Shown: positions 8,348-17,557, counted from the first letter of the stretch. The stretch: DNA of 64,000 bases from DASYTH01 sp035762905 (GCF_035762905.1 NZ_DASUCC010000009.1:1-64000); one strand, 5' to 3'. The notes: generated from the letters alone by a model not told the origin. Translations and numbers: made by a program.

Positions 8348-9358
8348 CCGGGTGTCGAGGACGACGCGGAACCGGGCCTGGCCGGACAGCATGCGCTCGT
8401 AGGCCTCGGGGGCCTGCGACAGCGGGAAGGTCTCGTTGCGGCTGCGGACGCCCAGCCGCGCCGCGAGGCTCACGTTGTCCTCGTTCTCGATCGAGCTGCC
8501 GGTCAGGGCGCCGCGCACGGCGCGAGTGCCGAAGATCAGATCCGGGGTGCGGACCTCGATCGGGTCGGGTGCGGCACCGACCACCATGAGCTGGCCGCGC
8601 GGGGCCAGCCCGGTGACCAACGGCGACATGGCCGCGCCGCTGGCGGCGGTGGCGATGATCGCGGCGGCGCCGCCGAGTTGCTGCAGTGCGGGGCCGGGTT
8701 CGGTGTTGGTGCTGTCGATGTAGTCCTCGGCGCCGAGTTCGGCGGCCAGGTCGGCTTTGCCGCTGCCGCGGGCGATCGCGGCGACTCGGTAGCCCAGGGC
8801 CTTGGCGTACTGGATGCCCAGATGACCCAGCCCGCCGATGCCCTGCACAGCCACGAGGGCCCCCGGCCGAGGTCCGGCGGACAGCAGCGCGCGGTAGACG
8901 GTCAGTCCCGCGCACAGCAGCGGCGCGATCTGTAGCGGGTCGGCGTCGGTGGGGATGCGGACCAGACCGCTGGCCCGGGCGTAGGCGACCTCCGCGTAGC
9001 CACCGTCGACAGTGGTGCCGGTCTGCGGTTGGTCGGCACAGTTGACGAAGTCCCCGCGCCGACACGGTTCACATTCGCCGCAGTGGCCGCCCAGATAGCC
9101 GATCCCGACCCGGGTGCCGACCGGCCACGCGGTCACCCCGGCGCCGACCGCGTCGATCATGCCGACGATCTCGTGACCGGGCACCACCGGCACCGACGCA
9201 TCGGCCCGCAGCCCCTCGACGGCGAGCGTGTCGCTGTGACAGACCCCGCAAGCCTGCACCCGGAGCCGCACCTGACCGGGCAACGGATCGCGGGTTTCCC
9301 GTTCGACGAAGGCGAACTGGCGCGAGCCGGTCACTTCCACGGCACGGTAGACGGACAT
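8342..9358 (-). CDS. Zinc-dependent alcohol dehydrogenase (MDR family)
   Basis: A 338-residue medium-chain dehydrogenase. Catalytic zinc ligands are Cys-His in CGVCHSDT and VPGHEIVG; the structural zinc site is the four-cysteine lobe HCGECEPCRRGDFVNC; the NAD(P) Rossmann motif is VQGIGGLGHLGIQYA. The pattern fits AdhP/AdhA-like enzymes that interconvert alcohols and aldehydes. GGGAG lies five bases before the ATG. It is the last gene of a possible same-strand group with the acyl-CoA dehydrogenase and VOC genes, but a 76-base gap separates it from the VOC gene. No sequence oddity in the active site. Confidence 0.93.
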   Translation of the reverse strand: MSVYRAVEVTGSRQFAFVERETRDPLPGQVRLRVQACGVCHSDTLAVEGLRADASVPVVPGHEIVGMIDAVGAGVTAWPVGTRVGIGYLGGHCGECEPCRRGDFVNCADQPQTGTTVDGGYAEVAYARASGLVRIPTDADPLQIAPLLCAGLTVYRALLSAGPRPGALVAVQGIGGLGHLGIQYAKALGYRVAAIARGSGKADLAAELGAEDYIDSTNTEPGPALQQLGGAAAIIATAASGAAMSPLVTGLAPRGQLMVVGAAPDPIEVRTPDLIFGTRAVRGALTGSSIENEDNVSLAARLGVRSRNETFPLSQAPEAYERMLSGQARFRVVLDTRS

Positions 9359-9434
9359 GGTGACTCCCAGTGGTTGTGAGGGTTACGGAGGTGAGCGCGG
9401 GCCGGCACGGGTTGCGGCCCGCGCGCTCGCGTCG

Positions 9435-9878
9435 TCACCGGCCGGGCAACCGGGTGGTGATCTCCTGGACGATCCAGCCGTTGCCGTCCGGGTCGCTGAA
9501 CGAGACGAACGAGGAGTAGCTGCGCCGCTCGGGATCCGGGCCCGGCAGCCGGCCCTCGGTACCGGCGTGGTGGAACACCCCGCCCGCGTCGTGGAACACC
9601 TCGCTCACGGCGACCCCACGGTCGGCCAACTCGGCGCGGGCCGCCTCGATGTCGTCCACCACCAGCATCAGGTCCCGCGCGGAGCCGGGCTCGGCGGTGG
9701 TGATCCCGCTGCCGAAGATGATCGAGGCCGGCGAGCCGGGCGGGGTCAGCTGCACCACCCGCAGGCCGTCGTCGGCGGTGAAATCGGCGTCCAGCCGCCA
9801 ACCCAGCGTCTTGTAGAAGTGCTCGGCCCGGTCAACGTCGGAGACCGGCAGGACGGTGACCTCAAACTTCATGTCCAC
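9435..9878 (-). CDS. VOC family protein (glyoxalase/dioxygenase superfamily)
   Basis: About 147 residues forming one VOC module with the two beta-alpha-beta-beta-beta halves: KFEVTVLPVSDVDRAEHFYK, LRVVQLTPPGSPASIIFGSG, LMLVVDDIEAARAELADRGV and YSSFVSFSDPDGNGWIVQEI. The function of this subfamily is unknown to me; members often sit near resistance or stress genes. I place the start at the GTG at 9878, eight bases after GAAAGAAG; an ATG two codons later (9872) is the alternative. The shared palindrome at 9965-10000 lies about 87 bases upstream, the same geometry as at the VOC gene at 6303. A further fragment of a close paralogue is at 3016-3110. Confidence 0.88.
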   Translation of the reverse strand: MDMKFEVTVLPVSDVDRAEHFYKTLGWRLDADFTADDGLRVVQLTPPGSPASIIFGSGITTAEPGSARDLMLVVDDIEAARAELADRGVAVSEVFHDAGGVFHHAGTEGRLPGPDPERRSYSSFVSFSDPDGNGWIVQEITTRLPGR

Positions 9879-9964
9879 GATCGCCACTTCTTTCGGTTCT
9901 TGTCGCTGTCGTGGCTGCTGCCACGCCACAACAATCGCTCCGCGGCCCCGCCGTTCGCACCGGT

Positions 9965-10000
9965 GGAACACCCTGGTCGATCCCCGGCCAGGGTGTGTTC
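9965..10000 (-). promoter_or_regulatory. Palindrome upstream of second VOC gene
   Basis: GGAACACCCTGG (9965-9976) and CCAGGGTGTGTTC (9988-10000) flank TCGATCCCCGG. Read in the direction of the VOC gene, it matches the 6172-6206 element through both arms and the GGATC core and into CCAC-GG-GCGA just downstream. It also covers the stop codon of the upstream acyl-CoA dehydrogenase gene, so it could double as that gene's terminator. Confidence 0.6.
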
Positions 10001-11234
10001 AGGTCATGCCGGAGGCGGCGAGCGGGTCGTAGCCGGGGGTGCGCAACAGCGCCTGCAGCTGCCGGCGGCGCATGCCGACGTTGCTGCCTTCGATGATCGG
10101 GTAGGACAGCGCGTCCATCAGATGGCGGACCAGTGGGAAGTTCTGGTCGTAGGCGGTCACGCCGACGATCCCGATCAGGTCGTTGATGACCGCGACGCCG
10201 GTCTCGGAGCCGAAGATCTTGGCGTGCAGGGCCAGTTCCGGTCCGCTGGGGTGCATCGACAGCACGGCGTCCAGGGCGCGCCAGGCCAGCAGCCGGACGG
10301 CTTCGATCTTTCCCTTGGCGTCGGCCAGGACGTCGGAAACGGCCTGATGATCGATGATCGGCACCGGTCCGCCGCGCGTCTCGGACAGCGCGAAGCGGTA
10401 GGCGACGTCGAAGGCCTGGCGCATCGCCGCGGTGGCGAAGATGCCGATCGACGCGCCGCTTGGCAGAAACGCGTTGCGGGTCAACGCCACGCCTTGGCCT
10501 TCGGCGCCGAGGAGGTTGCCGCGCGGCACGCGCACATCGGTGAGCTGGACCCGGGTGGTCAGGCAGCCCTTGAGCCCGGGTAGGTCGTAGTACTGCTCGA
10601 CCTCGATGTGGCCGGCCAGGTGTTCCCGTTCGGCGACGATGAGCGAGATGCCGCCGGGGGTGCGGCAGACGATGGTCATCAGGTCCGGGCCGTCGCCGTC
10701 CCACCCCGGCAGGTGCGATGCCCAGGCCTTGCGACCGTTGATCACCCACTCCTCGCCGTCGGGCGCCGCGGTGGTGCGGACCCCGAGGCCGGGTCCCTCG
10801 GCGTCGAAGTTCGCGCTGCCCTCGGGTTCGCTGAAGGCCATGGCTGCCAGCGGCGCACCCGAGTCGGCCAGGAACGGTCGCACGAACCGCTCGACCTGTT
10901 CCGGCGTGCCCACCTGGTAGACCGGCGCCAACGCGATCAGCGGACCGCCCATCGAGATGACGAAGTCCGGCATCTCCGCCGCCCACTCCTCGAGGAAGAT
11001 CGCGGCGTCGACGCCGCTGGATGCCGCCCCACCGAACGGCACCGGAATCAGGCCCTTGAGAAACCCCGCCGCGACGGCATCCTCGAACACCGGCCGCAGC
11101 AGCAACGCTCGAGTCAACGGATCGGGCTCGGCCCGGGTCGCCGCGGCCAGATTCCGCAACCGCTCTCGGGCGAAACCCCGGGCGGCCGCCTTGAGCTGTT
11201 CCTGCTGCGGGGAAAGAAGAAACGACACGGTCAT
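9999..11234 (-). CDS. Acyl-CoA dehydrogenase family protein
   Basis: A 411-residue flavoprotein with the acyl-CoA dehydrogenase order: an N-terminal helical domain, the middle beta domain with MAFSEPEGSANFDAEG and WVINGRKAWASHLPG (FAD/substrate contacts), and the C-terminal helical bundle with LALHAKIFGSETGVAVIND and DQNFPLVRHLMDAL. The usual catalytic Glu position is not certain by eye; the tail AYDQNFPLVR-x11-PIIEGSN resembles members acting on unusual acyl groups or as flavin-dependent desaturases/monooxygenases. The ATG at 11234 has AAGGAGG eight bases upstream; an ATG at 11282 does not. Confidence 0.85.
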   Translation of the reverse strand: MTVSFLLSPQQEQLKAAARGFARERLRNLAAATRAEPDPLTRALLLRPVFEDAVAAGFLKGLIPVPFGGAASSGVDAAIFLEEWAAEMPDFVISMGGPLIALAPVYQVGTPEQVERFVRPFLADSGAPLAAMAFSEPEGSANFDAEGPGLGVRTTAAPDGEEWVINGRKAWASHLPGWDGDGPDLMTIVCRTPGGISLIVAEREHLAGHIEVEQYYDLPGLKGCLTTRVQLTDVRVPRGNLLGAEGQGVALTRNAFLPSGASIGIFATAAMRQAFDVAYRFALSETRGGPVPIIDHQAVSDVLADAKGKIEAVRLLAWRALDAVLSMHPSGPELALHAKIFGSETGVAVINDLIGIVGVTAYDQNFPLVRHLMDALSYPIIEGSNVGMRRRQLQALLRTPGYDPLAASGMT

Positions 11235-11494
11235 CGCGAAGACCTCCTTGGCCAACAGTGTGGTGGTGTGGGTCAGCATCACCCCCTATGTCGCACCGGT
11301 CCAGACATTTCCGCACGCCGGCACCGGGCACTCTTGCCGTGTGGCCTGGTCTACTGACGGAACGACTCGGCCAACTTCATCGGCAGCTCATCTGGATGTT
11401 CGCCGCCGCCTCCGAACGCTTGTTTGCATTCCGCTGCGGAATGTTCGACTGAACTCGACGTACCGCGCGGCCGCATGGTGTAGAAGAACTGTTC

Positions 11495-12607
11495 ATGAGC
11501 CGCCGCCGACTCGTCCGTGCTTCCCGTCTGCTGCCGTTGATCCTTTCTGTTGCCGTGGCCGGAACCGGCGCCGCGTGCAGCGGGCCCGATGCGCCGGAGG
11601 CTACCGCTCCGCAGTCGCCCGATCCGATCGCGGACTTGCGTTCGCCCGGAACCGTGCTCGTGCTGCACTGCGACCAGAAATCGTTGACCCTGACCGCGTT
11701 GTCGAGTGACGATGGACATCAGGTCGCTACGATCACCGCGGCCCGAGTCAGCGACGGCGGGCCGTCCTACCTCTGCGGTGACCCGCTCACCTCGGGCTAT
11801 CCCTCGACCGGGATGCTGCAGCAACTGCTGGCCCCCGATGCCGCCCGGCTAGCAGGCTGGGCACGTGGTCCCGGCGACGAGGGCTTCCTGGCCACCGCGT
11901 ACGACACCCGCACCGGAGCTCAGGTTGGGCCAGGCCTCGACCCCGACGACTTCGCGGCCTCGCCCGAGGACAGCCGGCCGGTGTTTCATGACGGCAAACT
12001 CTGGTATGTGGACCGCGACAAGCGACTGCGCAGCCGGTCGACTGAGCAACCACCGGAGGCCGCCGAGGACCATGGCCCGGCCGGCGCCTTGAAGGTGATC
12101 TTCGCTGGCGACAGTCCCTGGTACGGCCAGGAAGTCGATACCACAGCGGTCCACCCGTCCGGCCGCTACGCGGCCGAGTTCGACGGCTTCTGGGGTAATC
12201 TCCGGATCCGGGAACGTGACGCCAGCCGGAACGATGTTGTCGTCCTGTCTGAGGCCCTCGCCGCAGGCGCTGAGAAACCGCCGCCGGGCAGCGCGCCGTT
12301 ACCCCCTTGCCGGCCGAACTACTGGCTCGATGACGCCACGATGGTGTGCTCCAGCCAATCGCAGATCTGGAGACTGACCCTGGCACCCGATCACGGGTCG
12401 GTCAGCAAGGCCGAACCGCTGCTGCCGGACACCGACCGCCAGACCTACGGGCCCGTGCCGGCGCCAGACAAGCGCGCGTTCGCCTTCCTCGCCGAGCAGG
12501 GCGATACCACGGCGGTGTACCGACAGGCACTGTCATCCGGCGCACAGCCGACGAAGCTTGCCGACATACCGGAATTCGCTGAGGCATACCTAATCGGGTG
12601 GTCGTAA
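11495..12607 (+). CDS. Secreted lipoprotein of unknown function
   Basis: A 370-residue protein with an arginine-rich N terminus, a hydrophobic segment and a lipobox ending GTGAACSG, so it should be lipid-anchored on the outer face of the membrane. The rest has repeated short beta-like segments (GTVLVLHCDQKSLTLTALSS, PVFHDGKLWYVDRDKRLRSR, MVCSSQSQIWRLTL, AFAFLAEQGDTTAVYRQAL) that resemble blades of a beta-propeller, without an enzymatic motif that I recognise. It is monocistronic between a divergent acyl-CoA dehydrogenase (260-base gap, promoter not resolved) and the P450 gene. Confidence 0.75.
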   Translation: MSRRRLVRASRLLPLILSVAVAGTGAACSGPDAPEATAPQSPDPIADLRSPGTVLVLHCDQKSLTLTALSSDDGHQVATITAARVSDGGPSYLCGDPLTSGYPSTGMLQQLLAPDAARLAGWARGPGDEGFLATAYDTRTGAQVGPGLDPDDFAASPEDSRPVFHDGKLWYVDRDKRLRSRSTEQPPEAAEDHGPAGALKVIFAGDSPWYGQEVDTTAVHPSGRYAAEFDGFWGNLRIRERDASRNDVVVLSEALAAGAEKPPPGSAPLPPCRPNYWLDDATMVCSSQSQIWRLTLAPDHGSVSKAEPLLPDTDRQTYGPVPAPDKRAFAFLAEQGDTTAVYRQALSSGAQPTKLADIPEFAEAYLIGWS

Positions 12608-12769
12608 GGCCCGCACGATCACCGACGCCGAGCTGGAAGAATGAATGGCGATCGATCCCACCAGCTGGCATTGTGGATCATTTGGCCGCAGATTATCCGC
12701 GCTCCGCACGTTCTGAGTTGGGATGTTCAGACCAATCCTGGCGACCGATTATCTGGGAGAATTTCGGGT

Positions 12770-14011
12770 ATGGGAACGCCGATCATGCTCGACGTCAACG
12801 GTTCGGATATTCACGCCGAAGGTGCCCGGCTGCGGGAACAGGGACCGGCGGTGCTGGTGGAGTTGCCGGGCGGGGTGCGGGCGTGGGCGGTGGGCGGCCA
12901 TGACACGCTGCGCCGGCTGCTGGCCGACCCCCGGGTGTCGAAGGATGCCTTGCAACACTGGGCGGCCTACATCAACGGGGAGATCGCCGAGGACTGGCCG
13001 CTGCGGATCTGGGTGTCGGTGCGGAACATGTTCACCGCCTACGGAACCGACCACCGGCGGCTGCGGTCCATGGTGGCTGCCGCCTTCACCGCCCGCCGCA
13101 CCGCCGCGCTGCGGCCGACGATCGAGGAGACCTCGCGGCGCCTGCTCGACGCGATCGCCGCGAGTCCGCCGGGCGAGCCGGTCGACCTTCGTGCCTGCTA
13201 CGCCCACCCGTTGCCGATCGAGGTCATCTGCGACCTTTTCGGCGTGCCCAAGGACAAGCGGTCCGATCTCCGCACGGTGATGGACACCGCGTTCGACAGC
13301 ACGATCACACCGGAACAGGCCCAGGCCAACACCCTGGCGATCTACGAGCTGTTCACGAACCTGGTCGCGGACAAGCGCGAAGCCCCCGCCGACGACCTGA
13401 CCAGTGCCCTGATCGCCGCCCGGGACGAGACGGACGGCGCCATGACCGAGACCGAACTGGTGGACACCCTGATCCTGATGCTCTCCGCGGGCCACGAGAC
13501 CACGGTGAACCTGCTCGACCACGCCATCGCCGCACTGCTGACCCACCCCGCACAACTGGATCTGGTGCGCTCCGGGCAGCGGTCCTGGACCGACGTGGTG
13601 GAGGAGACGCTGCGCTGGCAGGCTCCCGTCCCCTACCTGCCGCTGCGCTATGCCGTCGAGGACATCGACCTCGACGGCACGCTCATCCCGCGCGGGGACG
13701 CCATCCTGGTCGGCTACGCCGCCGCCGGCCGCGATCCTGCCCTGTACGGCGCCACCGCCGACGAGTTCGACATCACCCGCACCACCAAGCAGCACCTCGC
13801 CTTCGGCCATGGCGCACACCACTGCCTTGGCGCCCCACTGGCCCGCCTGGAAGCCGAAATCGCGCTTCCCGCACTGTTCAACCGGTTCCCCGACCTCGCC
13901 CTCGCGACTCCGCCGGACAACCTGACCACCATGCGCACCTTCCTGTCCAACGGCCACACCACCCTGCCCGCCCACATTCGGATCAGCGCGACAGCACCCG
14001 CTCGCCGTTGA
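12770..14011 (+). CDS. Cytochrome P450
   Basis: A 413-residue bacterial class I P450. The I-helix oxygen-binding motif is AGHETT (residues 240-245), the K-helix ExxR is EETLRW, and the heme loop is FGHGAHHCLG with axial Cys352. It uses external ferredoxin and reductase; none is encoded nearby. The start at 12770 follows GGGAGA by about ten bases; a longer frame to 12641 adds residues unlike a P450. The substrate is unknown. Its stop lies inside the 3' end of a truncated FAH gene on the other strand (29-base overlap), which suggests a deletion joined the two genes. Confidence 0.93.
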   Translation: MGTPIMLDVNGSDIHAEGARLREQGPAVLVELPGGVRAWAVGGHDTLRRLLADPRVSKDALQHWAAYINGEIAEDWPLRIWVSVRNMFTAYGTDHRRLRSMVAAAFTARRTAALRPTIEETSRRLLDAIAASPPGEPVDLRACYAHPLPIEVICDLFGVPKDKRSDLRTVMDTAFDSTITPEQAQANTLAIYELFTNLVADKREAPADDLTSALIAARDETDGAMTETELVDTLILMLSAGHETTVNLLDHAIAALLTHPAQLDLVRSGQRSWTDVVEETLRWQAPVPYLPLRYAVEDIDLDGTLIPRGDAILVGYAAAGRDPALYGATADEFDITRTTKQHLAFGHGAHHCLGAPLARLEAEIALPALFNRFPDLALATPPDNLTTMRTFLSNGHTTLPAHIRISATAPARR

Positions 14012-14435
14012 CATAGCTGCGCAGCACCAGCTCGGCCGGATCGTTGTGCGTGGCACCGATCATCACCGAGCCCAGCGGGGTGAAGCCGTCCTGGCCCTTC
14101 GACCGCAGGTTCGAGCCCCGGTCCACCTCGCGCAGGTCGAGGACGCCTGCGTCGTTGGCCGCGACGAACCCGGCGACGTGGTCCAGGGCGTTCTCCGGTG
14201 TCACGCCGCGGGTCCGCTTGCCAAGCACGGCGGCGATCTCGCCCTCGTAGACCATGCGCCGGCAGCCCTGGGGGCGGACCAGATCGGCACCGTCCCACGG
14301 CAGGGTCGACGGTGGATTGAGGAAGTAGGACGGCACCGGGGGAGTGCGGCCGCGCTCGGCGGCTCTGCTCCGGTAGTTCACATGCACCGCCACGATCTTC
14401 GTCGGGCGCAGGCCTAGCGGATGCCGGTCGGTCAC
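13983..14435 (-). pseudogene. Truncated fumarylacetoacetate hydrolase (FAH) family gene
   Basis: The 150-residue frame encodes the first part of an FAH-fold hydrolase/isomerase: KIVAVHVNYRSRA, PSYFLNPPSTLP, VYEGEIAAVLGKRTRGV, AANDAGVLDLREVDRGSNLR, KGQDGFTPLG. It stops after SYVNGERVLSR, where the family normally continues about 100 residues through the second half of the barrel, including the TGTP loop. That missing part carries metal and substrate residues, so the product is probably inactive. The stop lies within the convergent P450 gene. The intact promoter/operator region and the divergent GntR gene suggest it was once a regulated aromatic-acid or sugar-acid catabolic gene. Confidence 0.8.
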
Positions 14436-14450
14436 CGGCCGACCTTATCT

Positions 14451-14468
14451 CAAATCATATACGATTTG
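14451..14468. promoter_or_regulatory. Palindromic operator, likely for the adjacent GntR regulator
   Basis: CAAATC (14451-14456), six bases ATATAC, then GATTTG (14463-14468) form a perfect six-base inverted repeat in the 61-base gap between the divergent FAH and GntR genes. The AT-rich site with a central TATAC resembles FadR-subfamily half-site spacing. Binding by the neighbouring regulator is inferred. Confidence 0.65.
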
Positions 14469-14496
14469 TCGAGTCCGGGTCGGGTAGCATCCCGTC

Positions 14497-15153
14497 ATGG
14501 CCGCCCCCGCCCCGTCGCGTGTCGAGCTGGCGTACGCCACCATCCGCGAACGCATCACCACCGGCGTCTATGGTCCCGGATACCGGCTCGTGCTCGACGA
14601 GCTGGCCAGGGAGATCGGCAGCAGCCCGGTTCCCGTGCGCGAGGCGGTGCGCCGGCTCGAAGCCGAGGGATACGTGGACTTCCAGCGACACGTCGGGGCC
14701 AGGGTCGCATCGTTCGACGAGCACGAGTTCGAGCAGGCCGTGCAGGTGGTGGCGGTGCTGGAGGGCTATGCGACCGCGCTGGCCGCGCCGCGAATGCGCC
14801 GCACCGACATCGCCAAGGCCAGGAAGGTCAACGACCGGATGCGAGCCGCCCTCGCCGACTGCGACCCGATCCGGTTCTCCACGCTGAACCGCGAGTTCCA
14901 CTTCGTGATCTACGACCGCTGCCCCAACACGCACATCCGGTCGTTGCTCGAGGCGCAGTGGTCGCGGCTGGACACGATCCGCCGGTCGGTGTTCGCCTTC
15001 GTCCCCGGCCGGGCACGGTCGTCGGTGGCCGAACACGCCGAGCTGCTCGACCTGATCGCCGTCGGCGCGCCGGCCGACCGTCTGGAACGTCTGGCACGCG
15101 CCCACAAACTGCACACGGCCGATGCGGTCCGCCGGACCCGGCCGGCCCACTAG
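14497..15153 (+). CDS. GntR family transcriptional regulator (FCD domain)
   Basis: A 218-residue regulator. Residues about 8-75 form the GntR winged helix (ELAYATIRERITTGVYGPG, LDELAREIGSSPVPVREAVR, LEAEGYVDF); the rest is the helical FCD ligand domain with metal-binding-type residues (NREFHFVIYD, AEHAELLDLIA). FCD regulators usually repress a divergent catabolic operon and release DNA on binding an organic acid. Here the divergent gene is the truncated FAH gene, with a palindrome between them, so the regulator may have lost its original target. It is 67 bases upstream of the MMPL gene on the same strand and could also control it. Confidence 0.92.
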   Translation: MAAPAPSRVELAYATIRERITTGVYGPGYRLVLDELAREIGSSPVPVREAVRRLEAEGYVDFQRHVGARVASFDEHEFEQAVQVVAVLEGYATALAAPRMRRTDIAKARKVNDRMRAALADCDPIRFSTLNREFHFVIYDRCPNTHIRSLLEAQWSRLDTIRRSVFAFVPGRARSSVAEHAELLDLIAVGAPADRLERLARAHKLHTADAVRRTRPAH

Positions 15154-15220
15154 GGTCAGTCGAAAATCGGCCGTCCGGTTGGGCGCACGACACTGGCTTC
15201 GTGTTGAGGGGGAACGAAGA

Positions 15221-17410
15221 ATGAGCGCGGTCGAAGGGGGACTGGTGCACCGGGCCATGGCCGGGGTGGGCCGGTTGTGCGTGCGGCGGCCCTGGTGGGT
15301 CATCGCCGGCTGGGTGACGCTGACCGCGCTGGTGGTCACGCTGGTGGCGGTGTTCGGTGCGCCCACCGAGGACGACGTGTCGTTGCCGGGCAGCGACGCC
15401 CAGGCCGGCCGGGACCTGCTGAGCACGCACTTCTCCAGCGCGACCAACGCCTCCGGTCAGCTGATCCTGACGGTCCACGATGGACGGATCGACGCCGCCG
15501 CCTACCAGGCCGCGATCGCCGAGACCATTGCCAGGATCGGCAACCTGCCCCATGTGACCGCGGTGCTGCCGCCGAGCGCACAGGCCAGGTCGTTGAGCGA
15601 GGACGGCACCATCGGCTACCTGACCATCACCTTCGACCTCCACTCGCGCAAGGTCACTCCGGCGATGTCCGAGGCCGTGGTCTCGGCGGCCGAACCCGTA
15701 CGAGCGGCAAGCATGCGTACGGTGCCGGCCGGAGTGCTGGCGCAGGCGGGGTTCAGCACCGGTGCCAGCGAGTTGGTCGGCGTCGGGGTGGCCGTACTGG
15801 TGCTGCTGGTGGCCTTCGGTGGTCTGGTCGCCGCCGGCCTTCCGCTGGTGACCGCGCTGGTCACGGTGGCCTGCGGACTCGGGCTGGTCGGGCTGGCCGG
15901 CCACGCCGTGAGCATGCCCGGGGTGGCGGCCACGCTGGGCACCATGATCGGCCTGGGGGTCGGCATCGACTACGCGCTGTTCCTCGTCACCCGCTACCGA
16001 ACCCTGCTCGCGGGCGGTCAGGAGCCGAGCTCGGCGGTGGTCGCGACCGTCGCGTCGTCGGGCAGTGCCGTGGTGTTCGCCGGTGGCACGGTGATGGTGG
16101 CGCTGGCCGGGTTGGCCATCTCGGGCATCCCGATCATCACCACCCTCGGCTGGACCGCCGGCCTGGTCGTGGTGATCGCGGTGCTGGTGGCCAACACCGT
16201 GCTGCCCGCCGTGCTGGCCCTGCTCGGGCACCGGGTCAACGCCCTGCCGATCCGCCGTCGCGCCCGCCGGGCCGGCACCCGGCAATCGGGCTGGGCCCGG
16301 CTCGCCGACCGGGTGACCGCGCGGCCGGTGCGCTCCGCGCTGGTGGCGGGCGGGCTGCTCGTGCTGCTGACCGTGCCCGTGGTGAGCCTGGGCATCGGCC
16401 AGACCGACGCCGGTGACCGGGCGGTCGGCGCGCCGGGCCGGGAGGGATACGACCTGCTCAGCGCGGGCTTCGGACCCGGGGTGAACGGCCCGGTCACGGT
16501 AGCCGCCGAACTTGTCCCACCGGCGAGCGGACCACAGGACCCGCGGCTGGCCGAGCTCACCGCGCGGCTGGCCGAGGTTCCGGGCGTGGCGCGGGTCGCG
16601 CCGCCGAGGATGGCCGACGGCGGCGAGGTGGCCAGTATCCGGGTGGAGCCCACGACGGGGCCGAGCGATCCCGCGACGGTGGACACTGTGGACCGGCTGC
16701 GCTCCGTGCGGGTGTCCGGAGTGGACGCTCGGGTGACCGGGCAGACCGCGGTGCGCGCCGCCCTGGCCGACCGGATGGCCGACCGGATGCCGTACGTCAT
16801 CGCGGTGGTCGTGATCCTCGCCGCACTACTGATCATGTTCGCGTTCCGGTCACCGGTGCTGGCGATCAAGGCGGCGGTGATGAACCTGCTCTCGGTCGGT
16901 GTCGCCTACGGCGTGCTGGCCGCGGTGTTCACCTGGGGTTGGGGGGTGACGCTGATCGGACTGGACGGCCCGGTCCCGGTGGAGAGTTATGTGCCGATGC
17001 TGTTGTTCGCCCTGCTGTTCGGGCTGTCCATGGACTACGAGGTGTTCCTGCTGACCGGTGTCCAGGAGAGCTGGCGCGCGACCGGCGACAACCGCGCCGC
17101 CGTCCGAACCGGCCTGGCCAGCACCGCGCGGGTGATCACCTCGGCCGCGCTGATCATGATGTGCGTCTTCGCCAGCTTCATGCTGCACGACAACCCGATC
17201 ATCAAGATGTTCGGCCTCGGCATGACCGTCGCGGTCGCCGTCGACGCCACCATCATCCGAGGAATCCTGGTGCCGGCACTGATGGCCCTGCTCGGCCGCG
17301 CCAACTGGTGGACCCCACGCTGGCTCGGCGGCCGCAAGACCAGCCCATCCCGGCCAACCGACGAACCGACACCCGACCCGGCCGAGCCCATGGTTCACGC
17401 CCCGCGCTGA
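15221..17410 (+). CDS. MMPL/RND family transporter
   Basis: A 729-residue membrane protein with the MMPL plan: a first transmembrane helix (residues about 25-45), an extracellular domain, five helices including GTMIGLGVGIDYALFLVTRYR, then a repeat with a second extracellular domain and five helices including LFGLSMDYEVFLLTGVQE. The paired G-x-x-x-D-Y motifs hold the proton-relay aspartates. MMPL proteins export lipids, siderophores or drugs; the cargo here is unknown. The ATG at 15221 follows GGGGGAACGAAG. The C terminus is a proline-rich cytosolic tail. A hairpin follows the gene. Confidence 0.93.
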   Translation: MSAVEGGLVHRAMAGVGRLCVRRPWWVIAGWVTLTALVVTLVAVFGAPTEDDVSLPGSDAQAGRDLLSTHFSSATNASGQLILTVHDGRIDAAAYQAAIAETIARIGNLPHVTAVLPPSAQARSLSEDGTIGYLTITFDLHSRKVTPAMSEAVVSAAEPVRAASMRTVPAGVLAQAGFSTGASELVGVGVAVLVLLVAFGGLVAAGLPLVTALVTVACGLGLVGLAGHAVSMPGVAATLGTMIGLGVGIDYALFLVTRYRTLLAGGQEPSSAVVATVASSGSAVVFAGGTVMVALAGLAISGIPIITTLGWTAGLVVVIAVLVANTVLPAVLALLGHRVNALPIRRRARRAGTRQSGWARLADRVTARPVRSALVAGGLLVLLTVPVVSLGIGQTDAGDRAVGAPGREGYDLLSAGFGPGVNGPVTVAAELVPPASGPQDPRLAELTARLAEVPGVARVAPPRMADGGEVASIRVEPTTGPSDPATVDTVDRLRSVRVSGVDARVTGQTAVRAALADRMADRMPYVIAVVVILAALLIMFAFRSPVLAIKAAVMNLLSVGVAYGVLAAVFTWGWGVTLIGLDGPVPVESYVPMLLFALLFGLSMDYEVFLLTGVQESWRATGDNRAAVRTGLASTARVITSAALIMMCVFASFMLHDNPIIKMFGLGMTVAVAVDATIIRGILVPALMALLGRANWWTPRWLGGRKTSPSRPTDEPTPDPAEPMVHAPR

Positions 17411-17451
17411 CCGGGCCGGCACACCCTCCCCGCGCGACCGATCAGGTTATG

Positions 17452-17468
17452 CACGCTGGGACAGCGTG
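17452..17468 (+). terminator. Short hairpin after the MMPL gene
   Basis: CACGCTG (17452-17458) and CAGCGTG (17462-17468) form a seven-pair stem with a GGA loop, 42 bases after the stop. No T-run. A second hairpin, GGTGCCGG (17510-17517) with CCGGCACC (17527-17534), lies in the leader of the next gene. Confidence 0.5.
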
Positions 17469-17557
17469 ATCGCCGACCGGAACCGGTTGTGGGCAACCAG
17501 CATCCAAGCGGTGCCGGACATTTCCGCCGGCACCGACCACACCAGACGAGGTACTCA

